64,000 nucleotides of DNA from Arthrobacter sp. EM1. Its GTDB lineage: Bacteria > Actinomycetota > Actinomycetes > Actinomycetales > Micrococcaceae. Of this stretch, positions 37,807 through 48,658 are shown piece by piece (position 1 is the stretch's first letter; each line of letters opens with the position of its first letter). The stretch spans positions 2,666,001 to 2,730,000 of the forward strand of contig NZ_CP124836.1 in the NCBI RefSeq assembly GCF_029964055.1, in the 5' to 3' direction. The notes under the pieces were generated by a model. That model made no database searches. It had not been told where the DNA came from and saw only the letters and a list, made by a program, of their open reading frames with translations. A program made the position numbers and the translations under genes.

Positions 37807-38132
37807 TTGGTGTCCTCCTCAGTCTCAACCGTTTCAGCCTTGTCGGCCTTCTTGGTTGCAGCTTTCTTGGACTTCTTTTCTTCCTTGGCTTCCACAACCG
37901 GTGCGGCAACCTCGGCACGAATGCCCAGCTCGCGCTCACGGAGAACGGTGTAGATGCGGGCGATGTCCTTCTTTACCGCGCGCAGCCGACCGTGGTTCTC
38001 CAGCTGACCGGTGGCGGACTGGAAACGCAGGTTGAACAGCTCTTCCTTGGCCTTACGGAGTTCCTCAACGAGTCGCTCGTTGTCGAAACCGTCCAGCTGT
38101 GCGGATGCAAGTTCCTTGGATCCTACTGACAT
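37803..38132 (-). CDS. rpmC: 50S ribosomal protein L29 with a charged tail
   Basis: Exit-tunnel protein that docks trigger factor and SRP. The core is residues 15-75 ([47 protein letters not shown]); residues 78-109 are a Lys/Glu/Ala tail, making it 109 aa against 60-75 usually. Confidence 0.97.
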   Translation of the reverse strand: MSVGSKELASAQLDGFDNERLVEELRKAKEELFNLRFQSATGQLENHGRLRAVKKDIARIYTVLRERELGIRAEVAAPVVEAKEEKKSKKAATKKADKAETVETEEDTK

Positions 38133-38134
38133 TT

Positions 38135-38551
38135 CTATTCACCACCTTCGCGACGCAGAATGCGTGCCTTCAACGGGAGTTTGTGGATCGCCAGGCGCAG
38201 TGCCTCGCGGGCCGTTTCTTCATCGACCCCGGAGATCTCAAAGAGAACCCGGCCCGGCTTGACGTTTGAGACCCACCATTCCGGAGAACCCTTACCGGAA
38301 CCCATGCGGGTTTCGGCCGGCTTCTTCGTCAGCGGACGGTCCGGGTAGATGTTGATCCAGACCTTGCCGCCACGCTTGATGTGGCGGGTCATCGCGATAC
38401 GGGCAGACTCGATCTGACGGTTGGTGACGTATGCCGGGCTCAGAGCCTGGATACCCCACTCACCGAAAGAGACCTTCGTGCCGCCCGTTGCAGCGCCGGA
38501 ACGACCCGGGTGGTGCTGCTTACGGTGCTTGACTCGACGTGGGATAAGCAT
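38135..38551 (-). CDS. rplP: 50S ribosomal protein L16
   Basis: 138 aa. [57 protein letters not shown] and the [19 protein letters not shown] loop at the A site are conserved. It starts directly after the rpsC stop. Confidence 0.98.
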   Translation of the reverse strand: MLIPRRVKHRKQHHPGRSGAATGGTKVSFGEWGIQALSPAYVTNRQIESARIAMTRHIKRGGKVWINIYPDRPLTKKPAETRMGSGKGSPEWWVSNVKPGRVLFEISGVDEETAREALRLAIHKLPLKARILRREGGE

Positions 38552-39397
38552 TTAAGCCTGTCCTCCTTCTACTGACTGCGCCGTGCCTGCGGCTCCGGCT
38601 TCAACAGCCGGAGCTTCGGCAGCAGCGGGTGCAGCCTCAGCCGGGCGATCGTTACGACGACGGCGGTCACCACGGTCAGCGCCGCCCGGGCGGCCCGGAC
38701 GATCGCTGGCACCACGGCCGCGGGACGGAGCAGCAGCAGCCTGCTGAGCCAGTTCCTTGGCGGTGACGTCACCCTTGTAGATCCAGACCTTCACGCCGAT
38801 ACGGCCGAAGGTGGTCTTGGCCTCGTAGAAGCCGTAGTCGATGTTCGCGCGGAGGGTGTGCAGGGGCACACGGCCTTCGCGGTAGAACTCCGAGCGGGAC
38901 ATTTCTGCGCCGCCCAGTCGACCGGAGCAAGCGATCCGGATGCCCTTGGCACCGGCACGCTGTGCGGACTGCATGGCCTTCTTCATCGCACGGCGGAAAG
39001 CCACGCGGGAAGTCAGCTGCTCAGCAACGCCCTGGGCAACAAGCTGGGCTTCCATCTCGGGGTTCTTGACCTCGAGGATGTTCAGCTGAACCTGCTTGCC
39101 GGTGAGCTTTTCGAGCTCGCCGCGGATGCGGTCTGCTTCTGCACCGCGGCGGCCGATAACGATGCCCGGACGTGCAGTGTGGATATCCACACGGACACGG
39201 TCGCGGGTGCGCTCGATTTCAACCTTGGCGATACCGGCGCGCTCCATGCCCGTGGACATAAGCTGGCGGATCCGGATGTCTTCGCGAACGAAGTCCTTGT
39301 ACCGCTGGCCGGGCTTGGTGCTGTCAGCAAACCAGTGCGATACGTGATCGGTGGTGATGCCGAGTCGGAACCCGTGCGGGTTAACTTTCTGTCCCAC
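38552..39397 (-). CDS. rpsC: 30S ribosomal protein S3 with an Arg/Gly/Asp- and Ala-rich C-terminal extension
   Basis: S3 forms the mRNA entry helicase site with S4 and S5. The KH domain has [23 protein letters not shown], and [33 protein letters not shown] is conserved. From about residue 220 the protein continues with [28 protein letters not shown] and then an Ala/Glu tail, 281 aa in all against 233 in E. coli. GTG start, abutting the rplV stop. Confidence 0.98.
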   Translation of the reverse strand: MGQKVNPHGFRLGITTDHVSHWFADSTKPGQRYKDFVREDIRIRQLMSTGMERAGIAKVEIERTRDRVRVDIHTARPGIVIGRRGAEADRIRGELEKLTGKQVQLNILEVKNPEMEAQLVAQGVAEQLTSRVAFRRAMKKAMQSAQRAGAKGIRIACSGRLGGAEMSRSEFYREGRVPLHTLRANIDYGFYEAKTTFGRIGVKVWIYKGDVTAKELAQQAAAAPSRGRGASDRPGRPGGADRGDRRRRNDRPAEAAPAAAEAPAVEAGAAGTAQSVEGGQA

Positions 39398-39763
39398 TTA
39401 GCGAGCCTCCTCTTTCTCCGGGGTAGCGACTACCACGGTGATGTGGCTCGTGCGCTTCTTAATCTGAAATGCACGACCCTGGGCTCGCGGCTGAAACCGC
39501 TTCATGGTCGGGCCTTCATCAACATACATTTCGCTGATGATGAGGTCACCCTCGTCAAACGCCACGCCGTCACGGTCCGCGAGGACCCGGGCGTTGGAGA
39601 TTGCCGACTGAACTACCTTGAATACCGGCTCCGAAGCTGCCTGCGGGGCAAACTTCAGAATTGCCAGAGCCTCATTCGCTTGCTTACCACGAACAAGGTT
39701 GACGACGCGCCGGGCCTTCATAGGCGTTACGCGGATGTGACGCGCAATTGCCTTGGCTTCCAT
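39398..39763 (-). CDS. rplV: 50S ribosomal protein L22
   Basis: 121 aa, lines the exit tunnel. [27 protein letters not shown] and [29 protein letters not shown], including the tunnel loop, are conserved. Confidence 0.98.
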   Translation of the reverse strand: MEAKAIARHIRVTPMKARRVVNLVRGKQANEALAILKFAPQAASEPVFKVVQSAISNARVLADRDGVAFDEGDLIISEMYVDEGPTMKRFQPRAQGRAFQIKKRTSHITVVVATPEKEEAR

Positions 39764-39801
39764 TGCTTTCCTTCTCTCGTCTTTGACGTAAGTGCAGGCG
39801 C

Positions 39802-40083
39802 CTAGCGGCGCTTGCCCTTACGGTCGTCCTTGACATGGCCGCGGAATGTCCGCGTGGGAGCGAATTCGCCGAGCTTGTGCCCGACCATCGACTCAGTGAC
39901 AAACACGGGGATGTGCTTGCGTCCGTCATGTACGGCGATCGTGTGACCGAGCATGTCGGGGACGATCATCGAACGGCGGGACCAGGTCTTGATGACGTTT
40001 TTGGTGCCCTTTTCGTTTTCCCTGGCTACCTTTACAAAGAGGTGCTGGTCAACGAAAGGACCTTTTTTCAGGCTGCGTGGCAT
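39802..40083 (-). CDS. rpsS: 30S ribosomal protein S19
   Basis: 93 aa. [52 protein letters not shown] and [15 protein letters not shown] are conserved. Confidence 0.98.
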   Translation of the reverse strand: MPRSLKKGPFVDQHLFVKVARENEKGTKNVIKTWSRRSMIVPDMLGHTIAVHDGRKHIPVFVTESMVGHKLGEFAPTRTFRGHVKDDRKGKRR

Positions 40084-40095
40084 GTGTCCAGGCTC

Positions 40096-40935
40096 CTATC
40101 GCTTGTTCTTGCCAGTACGACGGCGACGAACAATAAGCTTGTCGCTCTCTTTGTTGGGACGGCGGGTGCGGCCTTCGCGCTTACCGTTCGGGTTGACGGG
40201 GTGACGTCCACCGGACGTCTTACCCTCGCCACCACCATGGGGGTGGTCGACCGGGTTCATGGCGACACCACGGACGGTCGGGCGAACGCCCTTCCAGCGC
40301 ATACGGCCGGCCTTACCCCAGTTGATGTTCGACTGCTCGGCGTTGCCGACCTCGCCGACGGTTGCGCGGCAGCGCACGTCAACGTTGCGGATTTCGCCGG
40401 AAGGCAGACGCAGCTGGGCGAAGCGGCCTTCCTTTGCCACGAGCTGGATCGATGCGCCGGCAGAGCGGCCCATCTTGGCGCCGCCACCCGGACGCAGTTC
40501 AACTGCGTGGATAACGGTACCCACCGGGATGTTGCGCAGCGGAAGGTTGTTGCCGGGCTTGATATCAGCGTCGGCACCTGCTTCCACCGTGTCACCCTGG
40601 GACAGCTTGTTCGGGGCGATGATGTAACGCTTGGTGCCATCAACGTAGTGGAGGAGTGCGATGCGAGCCGTGCGGTTCGGATCGTACTCGATTTCGGCAA
40701 CGCGGGCGTTGACGCCGTCTTTGTCGTGGCGACGGAAGTCGATCAGACGGTACTGGCGCTTGTGTCCACCACCCTTGTGACGGGTCGTGATCTTACCGGT
40801 GTTGTTACGGCCACCCTTTTTCGGGAGGGGACGTACCAACGACTTTTCCGGCGTCGACCGCGTGATTTCAGTGAAGTCCGCTACGCTCGAGCCGCGACGG
40901 CCCGGGGTAGTCGGCTTATATTTACGGATTCCCAT
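40096..40935 (-). CDS. rplB: 50S ribosomal protein L2
   Basis: 279 aa. [41 protein letters not shown] and the C-terminal [19 protein letters not shown] with the conserved His near the peptidyl-transferase centre. Confidence 0.98.
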   Translation of the reverse strand: MGIRKYKPTTPGRRGSSVADFTEITRSTPEKSLVRPLPKKGGRNNTGKITTRHKGGGHKRQYRLIDFRRHDKDGVNARVAEIEYDPNRTARIALLHYVDGTKRYIIAPNKLSQGDTVEAGADADIKPGNNLPLRNIPVGTVIHAVELRPGGGAKMGRSAGASIQLVAKEGRFAQLRLPSGEIRNVDVRCRATVGEVGNAEQSNINWGKAGRMRWKGVRPTVRGVAMNPVDHPHGGGEGKTSGGRHPVNPNGKREGRTRRPNKESDKLIVRRRRTGKNKR

Positions 40936-40964
40936 AATTTATTTCCTCGTTAAAGTGGTCTCCG

Positions 40965-41270
40965 CTACGAGAGCGGACCGCCGAAGATGTCGATAGTGCC
41001 TTCTTTGAGGCTCACAATTGCACGCTTGGTGTTCTTGCGGGTACCCCATCCGAATTTGGTGCGCTTGCGCTTACCGGCACGGTTGATGGTGTTGATCGAG
41101 TCGACCTTGACGGAGAAGATTTTCTCCACGGCCAGCTTGATCTCGGTCTTGTTCGAGCGGGGGTCCACCAGGAAGGTGTACTTGCCCTCGTCGATCAGGC
41201 CGTAGCTCTTTTCCGAGACGACGGGTGCAAGCACAACGTCGCGCGGATCCTTGAGGGTGGCTGCACTCAC
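40965..41270 (-). CDS. rplW: 50S ribosomal protein L23
   Basis: 101 aa, exit-tunnel docking protein. [56 protein letters not shown] is conserved. GTG start overlapping the rplD stop (GTGA). Confidence 0.98.
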   Translation of the reverse strand: MSAATLKDPRDVVLAPVVSEKSYGLIDEGKYTFLVDPRSNKTEIKLAVEKIFSVKVDSINTINRAGKRKRTKFGWGTRKNTKRAIVSLKEGTIDIFGGPLS

Positions 41271-41890
41271 TTGGCATCCTCCTGGTTCTTTGCCACTGCC
41301 CGGTCAGCAACGAATGCTTCGTAGGCAGCCTTGGTGAAGACAACGTCATCGGAGACGAGAACGTCGTAGGTGTTCAGCTGGTCTGCGTACAGAACGTGAA
41401 CATCCGTGAGGTTACGCACGGAGAGTGCAGCAACGTCGTTGGCGCGCTCGATGACAACGAGCAGGTTCTTACGCTCGGAGACACCTCGCAGGGTTGCCAG
41501 TGCTGCGCTGGAGGACGGCTTGGTGCCGGCTACCAGTTCAGCGACGACGTGGATGCGGCCGTTACGGGCGCGGTCAGAGAGAGCGCCGCGCAGTGCAGCA
41601 GCAATCATCTTCTTGGGGGTGCGCTGGCTGTAGTCACGCGGCGTGGGGCCGTGGACAACGCCACCACCGGTCATGTGAGGAGCACGGATTGAACCCTGAC
41701 GGGCGCGGCCGGTGCCCTTCTGCTTGAACGGCTTGCGACCTGCACCGGAAACCTCGGCGCGGGTCTTGGTCTTGTGGGTACCCTGGCGAGCAGCAGCGAG
41801 CTGGGCAACGACGACCTGGTGCAGCAACGGCACGTTGGTCTGTACGTCGAAGATCTCTGCAGGCAGGTCAACCTTGACAGTGCTAGTCAT
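41267..41890 (-). CDS. rplD: 50S ribosomal protein L4
   Basis: 207 aa, tunnel constriction protein and, in E. coli, autogenous repressor of the S10 operon. [58 protein letters not shown] holds the tunnel loop. Whether L4 regulates here is not visible. Confidence 0.98.
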   Translation of the reverse strand: MTSTVKVDLPAEIFDVQTNVPLLHQVVVAQLAAARQGTHKTKTRAEVSGAGRKPFKQKGTGRARQGSIRAPHMTGGGVVHGPTPRDYSQRTPKKMIAAALRGALSDRARNGRIHVVAELVAGTKPSSSAALATLRGVSERKNLLVVIERANDVAALSVRNLTDVHVLYADQLNTYDVLVSDDVVFTKAAYEAFVADRAVAKNQEDAK

Positions 41891-41894
41891 TGAA

Positions 41895-42545
41895 CTAGGC
41901 TCCCTTCACGGCGGTGCGTACGAGTACGACCTGGCCGCGGGCGCCGGGGACGGCGCCCTTGATCAGGAGCAGCGACTTCTCGACGTCAACCGCGTGGACC
42001 GTGAGGTTCAGCGTGGTGTGACGAACGGCGCCCATGCGGCCGGCCATTTTCATGCCCTTGAAGACGCGGCTCGGGGTGGATGCGCCACCGATGGAACCGG
42101 GCTTGCGGTGGTTCTTGTGTGCACCGTGGGAAGCTCCAACGCCGTGGAAGCCGTGACGCTTCATTACACCGGCGAAGCCCTTGCCCTTGGTGGTGCCAAC
42201 AACGTCGATCTTCTGGCCGGCTTCGAAGAGCTCTACGGAGAGCTCCTGGCCCAGCTCGTAAGAGTCAGCATCTGCAGTGCGCAGTTCGACGACGTGGCGG
42301 CGAGGCGTGACGCCTGCCTTTTCAAAGTGACCAGCCAGCGGCTTGGTGACCTTGCGGGGATCGATCTGGCCGTAGCCGATCTGAACGGCGACATAGCCAT
42401 CAGTGTCTGCATTGCGCAGCTGCGTGATGACGTTGGAGTCAGCCTGGACCACAGTGACGGGGATGAGCTTGTTGTTCTCGTCCCAGACCTGGGTCATGCC
42501 GAGCTTCGTGCCCAGCAGGCCCTTTACGTTACGGGTTGCGGTCAT
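41895..42545 (-). CDS. rplC: 50S ribosomal protein L3
   Basis: 216 aa. [28 protein letters not shown] and [53 protein letters not shown], including the conserved Gln/His loop near the peptidyl-transferase centre. Confidence 0.98.
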   Translation of the reverse strand: MTATRNVKGLLGTKLGMTQVWDENNKLIPVTVVQADSNVITQLRNADTDGYVAVQIGYGQIDPRKVTKPLAGHFEKAGVTPRRHVVELRTADADSYELGQELSVELFEAGQKIDVVGTTKGKGFAGVMKRHGFHGVGASHGAHKNHRKPGSIGGASTPSRVFKGMKMAGRMGAVRHTTLNLTVHAVDVEKSLLLIKGAVPGARGQVVLVRTAVKGA

Positions 42546-42562
42546 AGTCTCTCAGCACCTCC

Positions 42563-42871
42563 CTAGAGCTTGATTTCGATGTTCACGTCGGCCGGCAGGT
42601 CGAGACGCATAAGCGAATCAACAGCCTTGGGCGTGGGGTCGATGATGTCGATCAGACGCTTGTGAGTACGCATTTCGAAGTGCTCACGGCTGTCCTTGTA
42701 CTTGTGCGGAGAGCGGATGACGCAGTAGATGTTCTTCTCCGTCGGCAGCGGCACAGGGCCTACTACCGTGGCGCCTGCGCGCGTGACCGTCTCAACGATC
42801 TTCCGTGCTGAAACGTCAATGACCTCGTGGTCGTATGACTTCAGCCGGATGCGGATTTTTTGTCCCGCCAT
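42563..42871 (-). CDS. rpsJ: 30S ribosomal protein S10 (NusE)
   Basis: 102 aa. [46 protein letters not shown] and [39 protein letters not shown]. Also part of NusB-NusE antitermination. I chose the ATG at 42871; a longer reading has no family support. First gene of the S10 operon. Confidence 0.98.
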   Translation of the reverse strand: MAGQKIRIRLKSYDHEVIDVSARKIVETVTRAGATVVGPVPLPTEKNIYCVIRSPHKYKDSREHFEMRTHKRLIDIIDPTPKAVDSLMRLDLPADVNIEIKL

Positions 42872-43322
42872 GTCGCCTGACTCTCTTTCAGTTAGTGCTG
42901 CTCCAGTGAGGGCTGCTCTGTTTACTTGCGTGTTGCATGTGGCTGCCGAGGCAATTGAAGTCGTAACTACCACCCGCCGCACAAGCTGAATCCGGACAAA
43001 TCCGGGTTCCTCAACCTGCCGGCGTAACCGACCCCCGCGGTCGGGCGTGTCGCGCTTTTCACGCATACACATCCGCAGTTCCATGGGGAGTGGGTTATGT
43101 TTGGTCTCCTACTTGGACCCTGACACCCGGCATTATCCGGATCGGGACGCGAAAGAGCGCTTGAACAACTCATCTAGTATGCCGGAATTTATGGGCAGAA
43201 GCGAATCGGCAGCCGCGGCGGGCGGTCCGGGCACCGCGCCAGCGGCAGTCTCTCAGCCCGGTCGACGCCGGAACGGATGGACACTCATTGCCTTCAGCAG
43301 GCAGCGTGGGGATGATGGGCAG
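42872..43322. promoter_or_regulatory. S10 operon leader / beta-glucosidase upstream region
   Basis: 451 bp between divergent rpsJ and the glucosidase. On the minus strand GATAAT at 43132-43137 is a possible -10, implying a leader of about 250 nt. GAATCCGGA-CAAA-TCCGGGTTC at 42988-43009 is a hairpin with one mismatch inside it. On the plus strand TAGTAT at 43175-43180 may serve the glucosidase gene. Confidence 0.4.
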
Positions 43323-44762
43323 ATGACCGTGCAGGATGCTGTGGCGCTGCAGGCTCTTGCCGACCGCTTGAGCCCGGATTTCCTGTTGGGCGTCGCCTCG
43401 GCCGCCTTCCAGATCGAAGGTTCGCTGGACGCCGGCGGCCGCGGCCCCTCCGGCTGGGACGCCTTTGTCCAGAAACCAGGCAGCATCCGGGACGGCCACT
43501 CCCCCGCCGTCGCCTGCGACCACTACAACCGCACTCCCGAAGACGTCGAGCTGATGCGCACTCTCGGCGTCGACTCCTACCGCTTCTCGCTCTCCTGGCC
43601 CCGCATCCAGCCGGCGGGGTCCGGGCCGTTCAACACCGAGGGGCTGGACTTTTACGACCGGCTCATTGACCAGCTGCTCGCGGCCGGCATCGCTCCGATG
43701 GCGACCTTGTACCATTGGGACACTCCGCTGCCGCTCGAACACCGGGGCGGCTGGCTGAACCGCTCCACAGCGGAGCGCTTCGCGGAGTACAGTGCGGCCG
43801 CCGGCCGCCGGTTCGGTGATCGCGTTTCACAGTGGGTAACGCTGAACGAACCGGCATCCGTGACGCTCAACGGCTACGCCCTGGGGGTGCACGCGCCGGG
43901 CCGGGAGCTGCTCTTTGACTCCCTGCCCGCCGTCCACCACCAGCTGTTGGGCCACGGCCTCGCCGTACAGGCGCTGCGGGCCGAGGGAGTTGCCGGCGCC
44001 GTGGGTGTCACCAACCTGCACTCCCCGGTGCGGCCGGCCGGCCGGTCGGTCACGGACCGGATGCTTGCCGACATCTTTGACCTGGTCCTTAACCGGGTCT
44101 ATGCGGATCCGATCCTCCTGGGGCGGTACCCGAAGGTCCCCCTGATCGCGAGGCCCTGGTTCCGCGCACTCGGCAATGCCTCCGACGACGACCTCCGGAC
44201 CATCCACCAGCCCCTCGATTTTTACGGGCTGAACTATTACTATCCGGTGAAGGTCGCGACCGGACGCGGCCAGGGCGACACCCCTGCGGGCAACGTGGAC
44301 GCCATGCTGAAGATGCCCTTCCACCTGGTGGCATTCCCGGAGTACCCGACCACTGGCTTTGGCTGGCCGGTGGCACCGGAGCACCTGGGCCTGCTGCTCC
44401 GTGAGCTGAAAGACCGCTATGGAGCAGCGCTGCCCCCGCTGTATATCACCGAAAGCGGCGCCAGCTTTCCGGAGCCCGACCACGTCTCCGGCGCCATAGC
44501 GGATGCGGACCGGATCAAATACATCGCGGCCCATCTGGGCCATGCCCTGGATGCGACGGCGCCTGGCGGCGTCGCCGAGGACGTTGAACTGCTTGGTTAC
44601 TACGTGTGGACCCTGATGGACAACTTTGAATGGGCGGCCGGCTATTCCCAGCGCTTCGGCCTGATCCACGTGGATTTTGACACCCAGGAGCGCACGCCCA
44701 AGGACTCGTTCTACTGGTATCAGGCACTAAGCCGGGCCCGGAAAAGTCGATCCGATCCCTAG
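43323..44762 (+). CDS. GH1 family beta-glucosidase
   Basis: Retaining glycosidase hydrolysing beta-glucosides or related disaccharides, cytoplasmic. 479 aa. FLLGVASAAFQIEGSLDAGGRGPSGWDAF is the GH1 N-terminal signature with the Q-E sugar-binding pair. The acid/base is E176 in TLNEP and the nucleophile E377 in ITESG (usually ITENG). WTLMDNFEWAAGYSQRFGL forms the -1/+1 site. I chose the ATG at 43323; an in-frame ATG at 43191 would add 44 Ala/Gly-rich residues. It sits alone between tuf and rpsJ on the opposite strand to both, so it is an insertion in the ribosomal supercluster. Confidence 0.93.
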   Translation: MTVQDAVALQALADRLSPDFLLGVASAAFQIEGSLDAGGRGPSGWDAFVQKPGSIRDGHSPAVACDHYNRTPEDVELMRTLGVDSYRFSLSWPRIQPAGSGPFNTEGLDFYDRLIDQLLAAGIAPMATLYHWDTPLPLEHRGGWLNRSTAERFAEYSAAAGRRFGDRVSQWVTLNEPASVTLNGYALGVHAPGRELLFDSLPAVHHQLLGHGLAVQALRAEGVAGAVGVTNLHSPVRPAGRSVTDRMLADIFDLVLNRVYADPILLGRYPKVPLIARPWFRALGNASDDDLRTIHQPLDFYGLNYYYPVKVATGRGQGDTPAGNVDAMLKMPFHLVAFPEYPTTGFGWPVAPEHLGLLLRELKDRYGAALPPLYITESGASFPEPDHVSGAIADADRIKYIAAHLGHALDATAPGGVAEDVELLGYYVWTLMDNFEWAAGYSQRFGLIHVDFDTQERTPKDSFYWYQALSRARKSRSDP

Positions 44763-44775
44763 CCCGCCGGCGCGG

Positions 44776-44901
44776 CTACTGGCGCATGTTGGCGCGGTCG
44801 ATCCGCTTCGCCCGCTTGATTTCGTGCCGGAAGTACCTCTTGGCCCACAAGCCGCCCGCGACGACAGCGAGGACAACCACGAGGAAAATGATCCATTCCA
44901 T
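44776..44901 (-). CDS. 41-residue single-pass membrane protein of unknown function
   Basis: A short gene with GAGAGGAG 7 nt before its ATG. The protein is one hydrophobic helix (EWIIFLVVVLAVVAGGLWAK) followed by a strongly basic tail (RYFRHEIKRAKRIDRANMRQ), so N-out/C-in orientation is likely. Its stop lies 13 bp from the convergent glucosidase stop. Function unknown; a small membrane regulator is possible. Confidence 0.7.
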   Translation of the reverse strand: MEWIIFLVVVLAVVAGGLWAKRYFRHEIKRAKRIDRANMRQ

Positions 44902-44947
44902 GCCGGACTCCTCTCTTCACCTGCAACGGTAGCAGGACGTTAAAAAG

Positions 44948-44980
44948 AACAGCCCCGCTGCAGTGCAGCGGGGCTGTTCC
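44948..44980 (-). terminator. Intrinsic terminator of tuf
   Basis: 16-nt complementary arms (GAACAGCCCCGCTGCA with its complement) around one base, followed on the minus strand by TTTTTAA. It ends the str operon and lies before the 41-aa gene. Confidence 0.88.
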
Positions 44981-45041
44981 TTGCTTCACGGCGGCCGTCA
45001 GGCAGCCGGACCGGTCAGCGACTAACTCGGATCAGCAAGTA

Positions 45042-46232
45042 TTACTTGAGGATCTTGGTAACGCGTCCCGAACCAACGGTGCGGCCGCCTTCGCGGATAG
45101 CGAAGCCGAGGCCGTCTTCCATGGCGATGGGCTGGATGAGCGCAACGCTCATTTCAGTGTTGTCGCCGGGCATAACCATTTCCGTGCCTTCCGGCAGGGT
45201 GATGACGCCGGTTACGTCCGTGGTGCGGAAGTAGAACTGCGGGCGGTAGTTGGAGTAGAACGGGTTGTGACGCCCGCCTTCGTCCTTGGAGAGGATGTAG
45301 ACGTTAGCCTCGAAGTCGGTGTGCGGGGTGATGGAACCCGGCTTGACGACAACCTGGCCACGCTCAACATCGTCACGCTTCAGACCGCGGAGCAGGAGGC
45401 CACAGTTCTCGCCGGCCCATGCTTCGTCGAGCTGCTTGTGGAACATCTCGATACCGGTCACCGTGGTCTTCTGGACCGGGCGGATGCCGACGATCTCGAC
45501 CTCGGAGTTGATGGCGAGGGTTCCACGCTCGGCGCGGCCCGTTACAACGGTGCCACGGCCGGTGATCGTGAAGACATCTTCGATCGGCATCAGGAACGGC
45601 TTGTCACGGTCACGGACGGGGTCCGGAACGGACTCGTCGACAGCTTCCATAAGGTCCTCGACGGACTTGACCCAAACCGGGTCGCCTTCGAGGGCCTTGA
45701 GACCGGAAACGCGCACAACCGGGGCGTTGTCGCCATCGAAGCCCTGAGCCGAAAGCAGCTCGCGAACTTCCATTTCGACGAGGTCGAGGAGCTCTTCGTC
45801 ATCGACCATGTCCGACTTGTTCAGCGCGACCAGCAGGTAGGGAACGCCAACCTGGCGGGCCAGCAGAACGTGCTCGCGGGTCTGAGCCATCGGGCCGTCA
45901 GTGGCGGCAACCACAAGGATCGCACCGTCCATCTGTGCGGCACCGGTGATCATGTTTTTGATGTAGTCAGCGTGACCCGGAGCGTCTACGTGTGCGTAGT
46001 GGCGCTTCTCGGTCTGGTACTCAACGTGGGAGATGTTGATGGTAATGCCGCGCTGACGCTCTTCGGGAGCAGAGTCAATGGACGCGAAGTCGCGCTGCTC
46101 GTTGAGAGTCGGGTACTTGTCGTACAGCACCTTGGAAATCGCGGCCGTCAACGTCGTCTTACCGTGGTCAACGTGACCAATGGTGCCGATGTTAACGTGC
46201 GGCTTAGTCCGCTCGAACTTTGCCTTTGCCAC
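45042..46232 (-). CDS. tuf: Elongation factor Tu
   Basis: GTPase that brings aminoacyl-tRNA to the ribosome. 396 aa from a GTG at 46232 with AGGAGG upstream. G1 GHVDHGKT, G3 [10 protein letters not shown]4 NKSDM and the domain II/III motifs ([18 protein letters not shown]) are present. Confidence 0.98.
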   Translation of the reverse strand: MAKAKFERTKPHVNIGTIGHVDHGKTTLTAAISKVLYDKYPTLNEQRDFASIDSAPEERQRGITINISHVEYQTEKRHYAHVDAPGHADYIKNMITGAAQMDGAILVVAATDGPMAQTREHVLLARQVGVPYLLVALNKSDMVDDEELLDLVEMEVRELLSAQGFDGDNAPVVRVSGLKALEGDPVWVKSVEDLMEAVDESVPDPVRDRDKPFLMPIEDVFTITGRGTVVTGRAERGTLAINSEVEIVGIRPVQKTTVTGIEMFHKQLDEAWAGENCGLLLRGLKRDDVERGQVVVKPGSITPHTDFEANVYILSKDEGGRHNPFYSNYRPQFYFRTTDVTGVITLPEGTEMVMPGDNTEMSVALIQPIAMEDGLGFAIREGGRTVGSGRVTKILK

Positions 46233-46474
46233 AGGTTCCTCCTAGAACGTTTTCAAATGACTTACCCTTCGACCGCGCTTGTCGCGGCGAAACTTCAGTA
46301 AGTCTACTTGGGGGGCTTTGGATTGATGAAATTGCAGATTCAGGAACTAATACTAGTCCCTTGAGCCTGTCGGTGCTGGTGGCCGGTCCGGCGGACCGAA
46401 GCCGGCCACCTGCACCAGGTGAATTTCCGGAACCGGAAACGCACCCGAGTTTGTTGCTGCGGAAGCCTTGGAGG
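46233..46474 (-). promoter_or_regulatory. fusA-tuf spacer with tuf promoter and hairpins
   Basis: 242 bp. Downstream of fusA is a 9-bp hairpin GGTGGCCGG/CCGGCCACC (46378-46410) and a small TTCCGG-AA-CCGGAA (46425-46438). Nearer tuf, TAGACT at 46301-46306 on the minus strand is a good -10 about 70 nt before the start. It suggests tuf has its own promoter besides read-through from fusA. Confidence 0.55.
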
Positions 46475-48589
46475 CTACTCGCCGCGGTTCTTCTGGATGA
46501 TCTCGTCGGCGACTGCCTTCGGGACCTCGGCGTAGCTGTTGAACGTCATGGAGTACACAGCACGGCCCTGGGTCTTCGAGCGCAGGTCACCGATGTAGCC
46601 GAACATGCCGGACAGCGGGACGTGCGCACGGATGACCTTGACACCCTGCGCGTCTTCCATGGACTGCATCTGGCCGCGGCGGGAGTTGAGGTCACCGATA
46701 ACTTCACCCATGTATTCCTCAGGGGTGCGGACCTCGACATCCATCAGCGGTTCGAGCAGAACGGGGTTCGCCTTGCGTGCAGCTTCCTTGAAAGCCATCC
46801 GCCCGGCGATCTTGAACGCCATTTCCGAGGAGTCAACGTCGTGGTACGCGCCGTCAATCAGCGTGGCCTTGATGCCGACAACCGGGTAGCCGGCCAGGAC
46901 GCCGTCGTTCAGCGCAGACTGGATGCCAGCGTCAACCGAGGGAATGTATTCGCGCGGAATGCGGCCGCCGGTGACCTTGTTCGAGAACTCGTACATCTCG
47001 CCCTCGGACGTGTCCAGCGGCTCGATCGCAATCTGGATCTTAGCGAACTGGCCCGAACCACCGGTCTGCTTCTTGTGTGTGTAGTCGTGACGCTCCACAG
47101 CACGCTTGATGGTTTCGCGGTAAGCGACCTGGGGCTTGCCCACGTTCGCCTCGACCTTGAATTCGCGGCGCATGCGGTCCACCAGGATATCCAGGTGGAG
47201 TTCGCCCATGCCGGCGATGATGGTCTGGCCCGTGTCCTCGTTGAGGGAGACCTGGAAGGTCGGGTCCTCAGCGGAGAGCTTCTGGATGGCCGTGGAAAGC
47301 TTCTCCTGGTCGCCCTTGGTGTTCGGCTCGATCGCAACAGAGATCACGGGCTCCGGGAAGCTCATGGACTCCAGGACGATCTGGTTCGAAGAGTCACACA
47401 GGGTGTCGCCCGTGGTGGTGTCCTTCAGACCGATCGCTGCGTAGATGTGGCCGGCGGTAGCGCCCTCAACGGGCATTTCCTTGTTGGCGTGCATCTGGAA
47501 CAGCTTGCCGATGCGCTCCTTCTTGCCCTTGGTGGAGTTGACCACCTGGGAGCCTGCCTCCACGTGACCGGAGTACACGCGGATGAAGGTGAGCTGACCG
47601 AAGAACGGGTGCGTAGCGATCTTGAACGCCAGAGCCGAGAACGGCTCCTCGGAAGACGGCTTGCGCGTCAGTTCCTTCTCTTCGTCGCGGGGATCGTGAC
47701 CGATCATCGGCGGGACGTCGAGCGGGTTCGGCAGGTAGTCCACCACGGCATCGAGCATCGGCTGGACGCCGCGGTTCTTGAACGCGGAGCCGCAGAAGAC
47801 CGGGTACAGCTCGGAGTTGATCGTCATCTTTCGGATGCCGGCCTTGAGTTCATCGGTGGTGATTTCTTCACCTTCGAGGTACTTCTCCATCAGCTCTTCG
47901 GAGGACTCCGCTACGGTCTCAACGAGCGTTGCGCGGTACTCCTCGGCCTTTTCCTGGAGGTCCGCCGGGATCTCGCGGATCTCGTACTTGGCACCCATGG
48001 TGACGTCACCCTTGGAGTCGCCGGGCCACACCAGTGCGCGCATGTAGAGCAGGTCTACGACGCCGACGAAGTCGTTCTCGGCGCCGATCGGCAGCTGCAT
48101 AACCAGCGGCTTGGCACCGAGGCGGCTGATGATGGTATCTACGGTGAAGTAGAAATCAGCACCGAGCTTGTCCATCTTGTTGACGAAGCAGATGCGCGGG
48201 ACGTTGTACTTGTCCGCCTGGCGCCAAACAGTCTCAGACTGCGGCTCCACACCTTCCTTGCCATCGAACACGGCAACGGCACCGTCGAGGACGCGCAAGG
48301 AGCGCTCCACCTCAACAGTGAAGTCAACGTGCCCGGGGGTGTCAATGATGTTGATCTGGTTGTTTTCCCAGAAGCAGGTCACGGCGGCAGACGTGATGGT
48401 AATGCCGCGTTCCTTTTCCTGTTCCATCCAGTCAGTCGTCGAAGCGCCGTCGTGCGTTTCGCCGATTTTGTGGTTCACACCTGTGTAGAACAGGATGCGC
48501 TCGGTAGTAGTGGTCTTGCCGGCATCAATGTGGGCCATAATGCCGATATTGCGGACCTTGCTAAGGTCAGTAAGCACGTCCTGTGCCAC
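46475..48589 (-). CDS. fusA: Elongation factor G
   Basis: Translocase GTPase of the ribosome. 704 aa. [16 protein letters not shown] (G1), [27 protein letters not shown] (G3) and [12 protein letters not shown] (G4) are seen. I chose the GTG at 48589 ([14 protein letters not shown]) with AGGGAG 5 nt upstream; a longer reading adds residues unlike the family. Confidence 0.98.
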   Translation of the reverse strand: MAQDVLTDLSKVRNIGIMAHIDAGKTTTTERILFYTGVNHKIGETHDGASTTDWMEQEKERGITITSAAVTCFWENNQINIIDTPGHVDFTVEVERSLRVLDGAVAVFDGKEGVEPQSETVWRQADKYNVPRICFVNKMDKLGADFYFTVDTIISRLGAKPLVMQLPIGAENDFVGVVDLLYMRALVWPGDSKGDVTMGAKYEIREIPADLQEKAEEYRATLVETVAESSEELMEKYLEGEEITTDELKAGIRKMTINSELYPVFCGSAFKNRGVQPMLDAVVDYLPNPLDVPPMIGHDPRDEEKELTRKPSSEEPFSALAFKIATHPFFGQLTFIRVYSGHVEAGSQVVNSTKGKKERIGKLFQMHANKEMPVEGATAGHIYAAIGLKDTTTGDTLCDSSNQIVLESMSFPEPVISVAIEPNTKGDQEKLSTAIQKLSAEDPTFQVSLNEDTGQTIIAGMGELHLDILVDRMRREFKVEANVGKPQVAYRETIKRAVERHDYTHKKQTGGSGQFAKIQIAIEPLDTSEGEMYEFSNKVTGGRIPREYIPSVDAGIQSALNDGVLAGYPVVGIKATLIDGAYHDVDSSEMAFKIAGRMAFKEAARKANPVLLEPLMDVEVRTPEEYMGEVIGDLNSRRGQMQSMEDAQGVKVIRAHVPLSGMFGYIGDLRSKTQGRAVYSMTFNSYAEVPKAVADEIIQKNRGE

Positions 48590-48619
48590 GGTGTCTCCCT
48601 TTCGGATGGACTGCACGTC

Positions 48620-48647
48620 CGCCGCCGGCTCGGTTGAGCCGGCGGCG
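48620..48647 (-). promoter_or_regulatory. 12-bp hairpin between rpsG and fusA
   Basis: A perfect stem with a GGTT loop (48620-48631, 48636-48647) in a 69-bp gap, 31 nt before the fusA start. Likely mRNA processing or stability element; no T-run. Confidence 0.55.
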
Positions 48648-48658
48648 TCCGGGAAGTA

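Noticed and set aside
43047..43322. Longer glucosidase starting at or before 43191
   Set aside because: The extension is Ala/Gly/Arg-rich, not part of the GH1 fold, and overlaps the likely S10 leader; kept only as an alternative start.
46220..48637. An open frame of about 805 codons on the plus strand opposite fusA
   Set aside because: It is the mirror of a GC-rich conserved gene. The product has no domain, and EF-G on the other strand explains the region fully.
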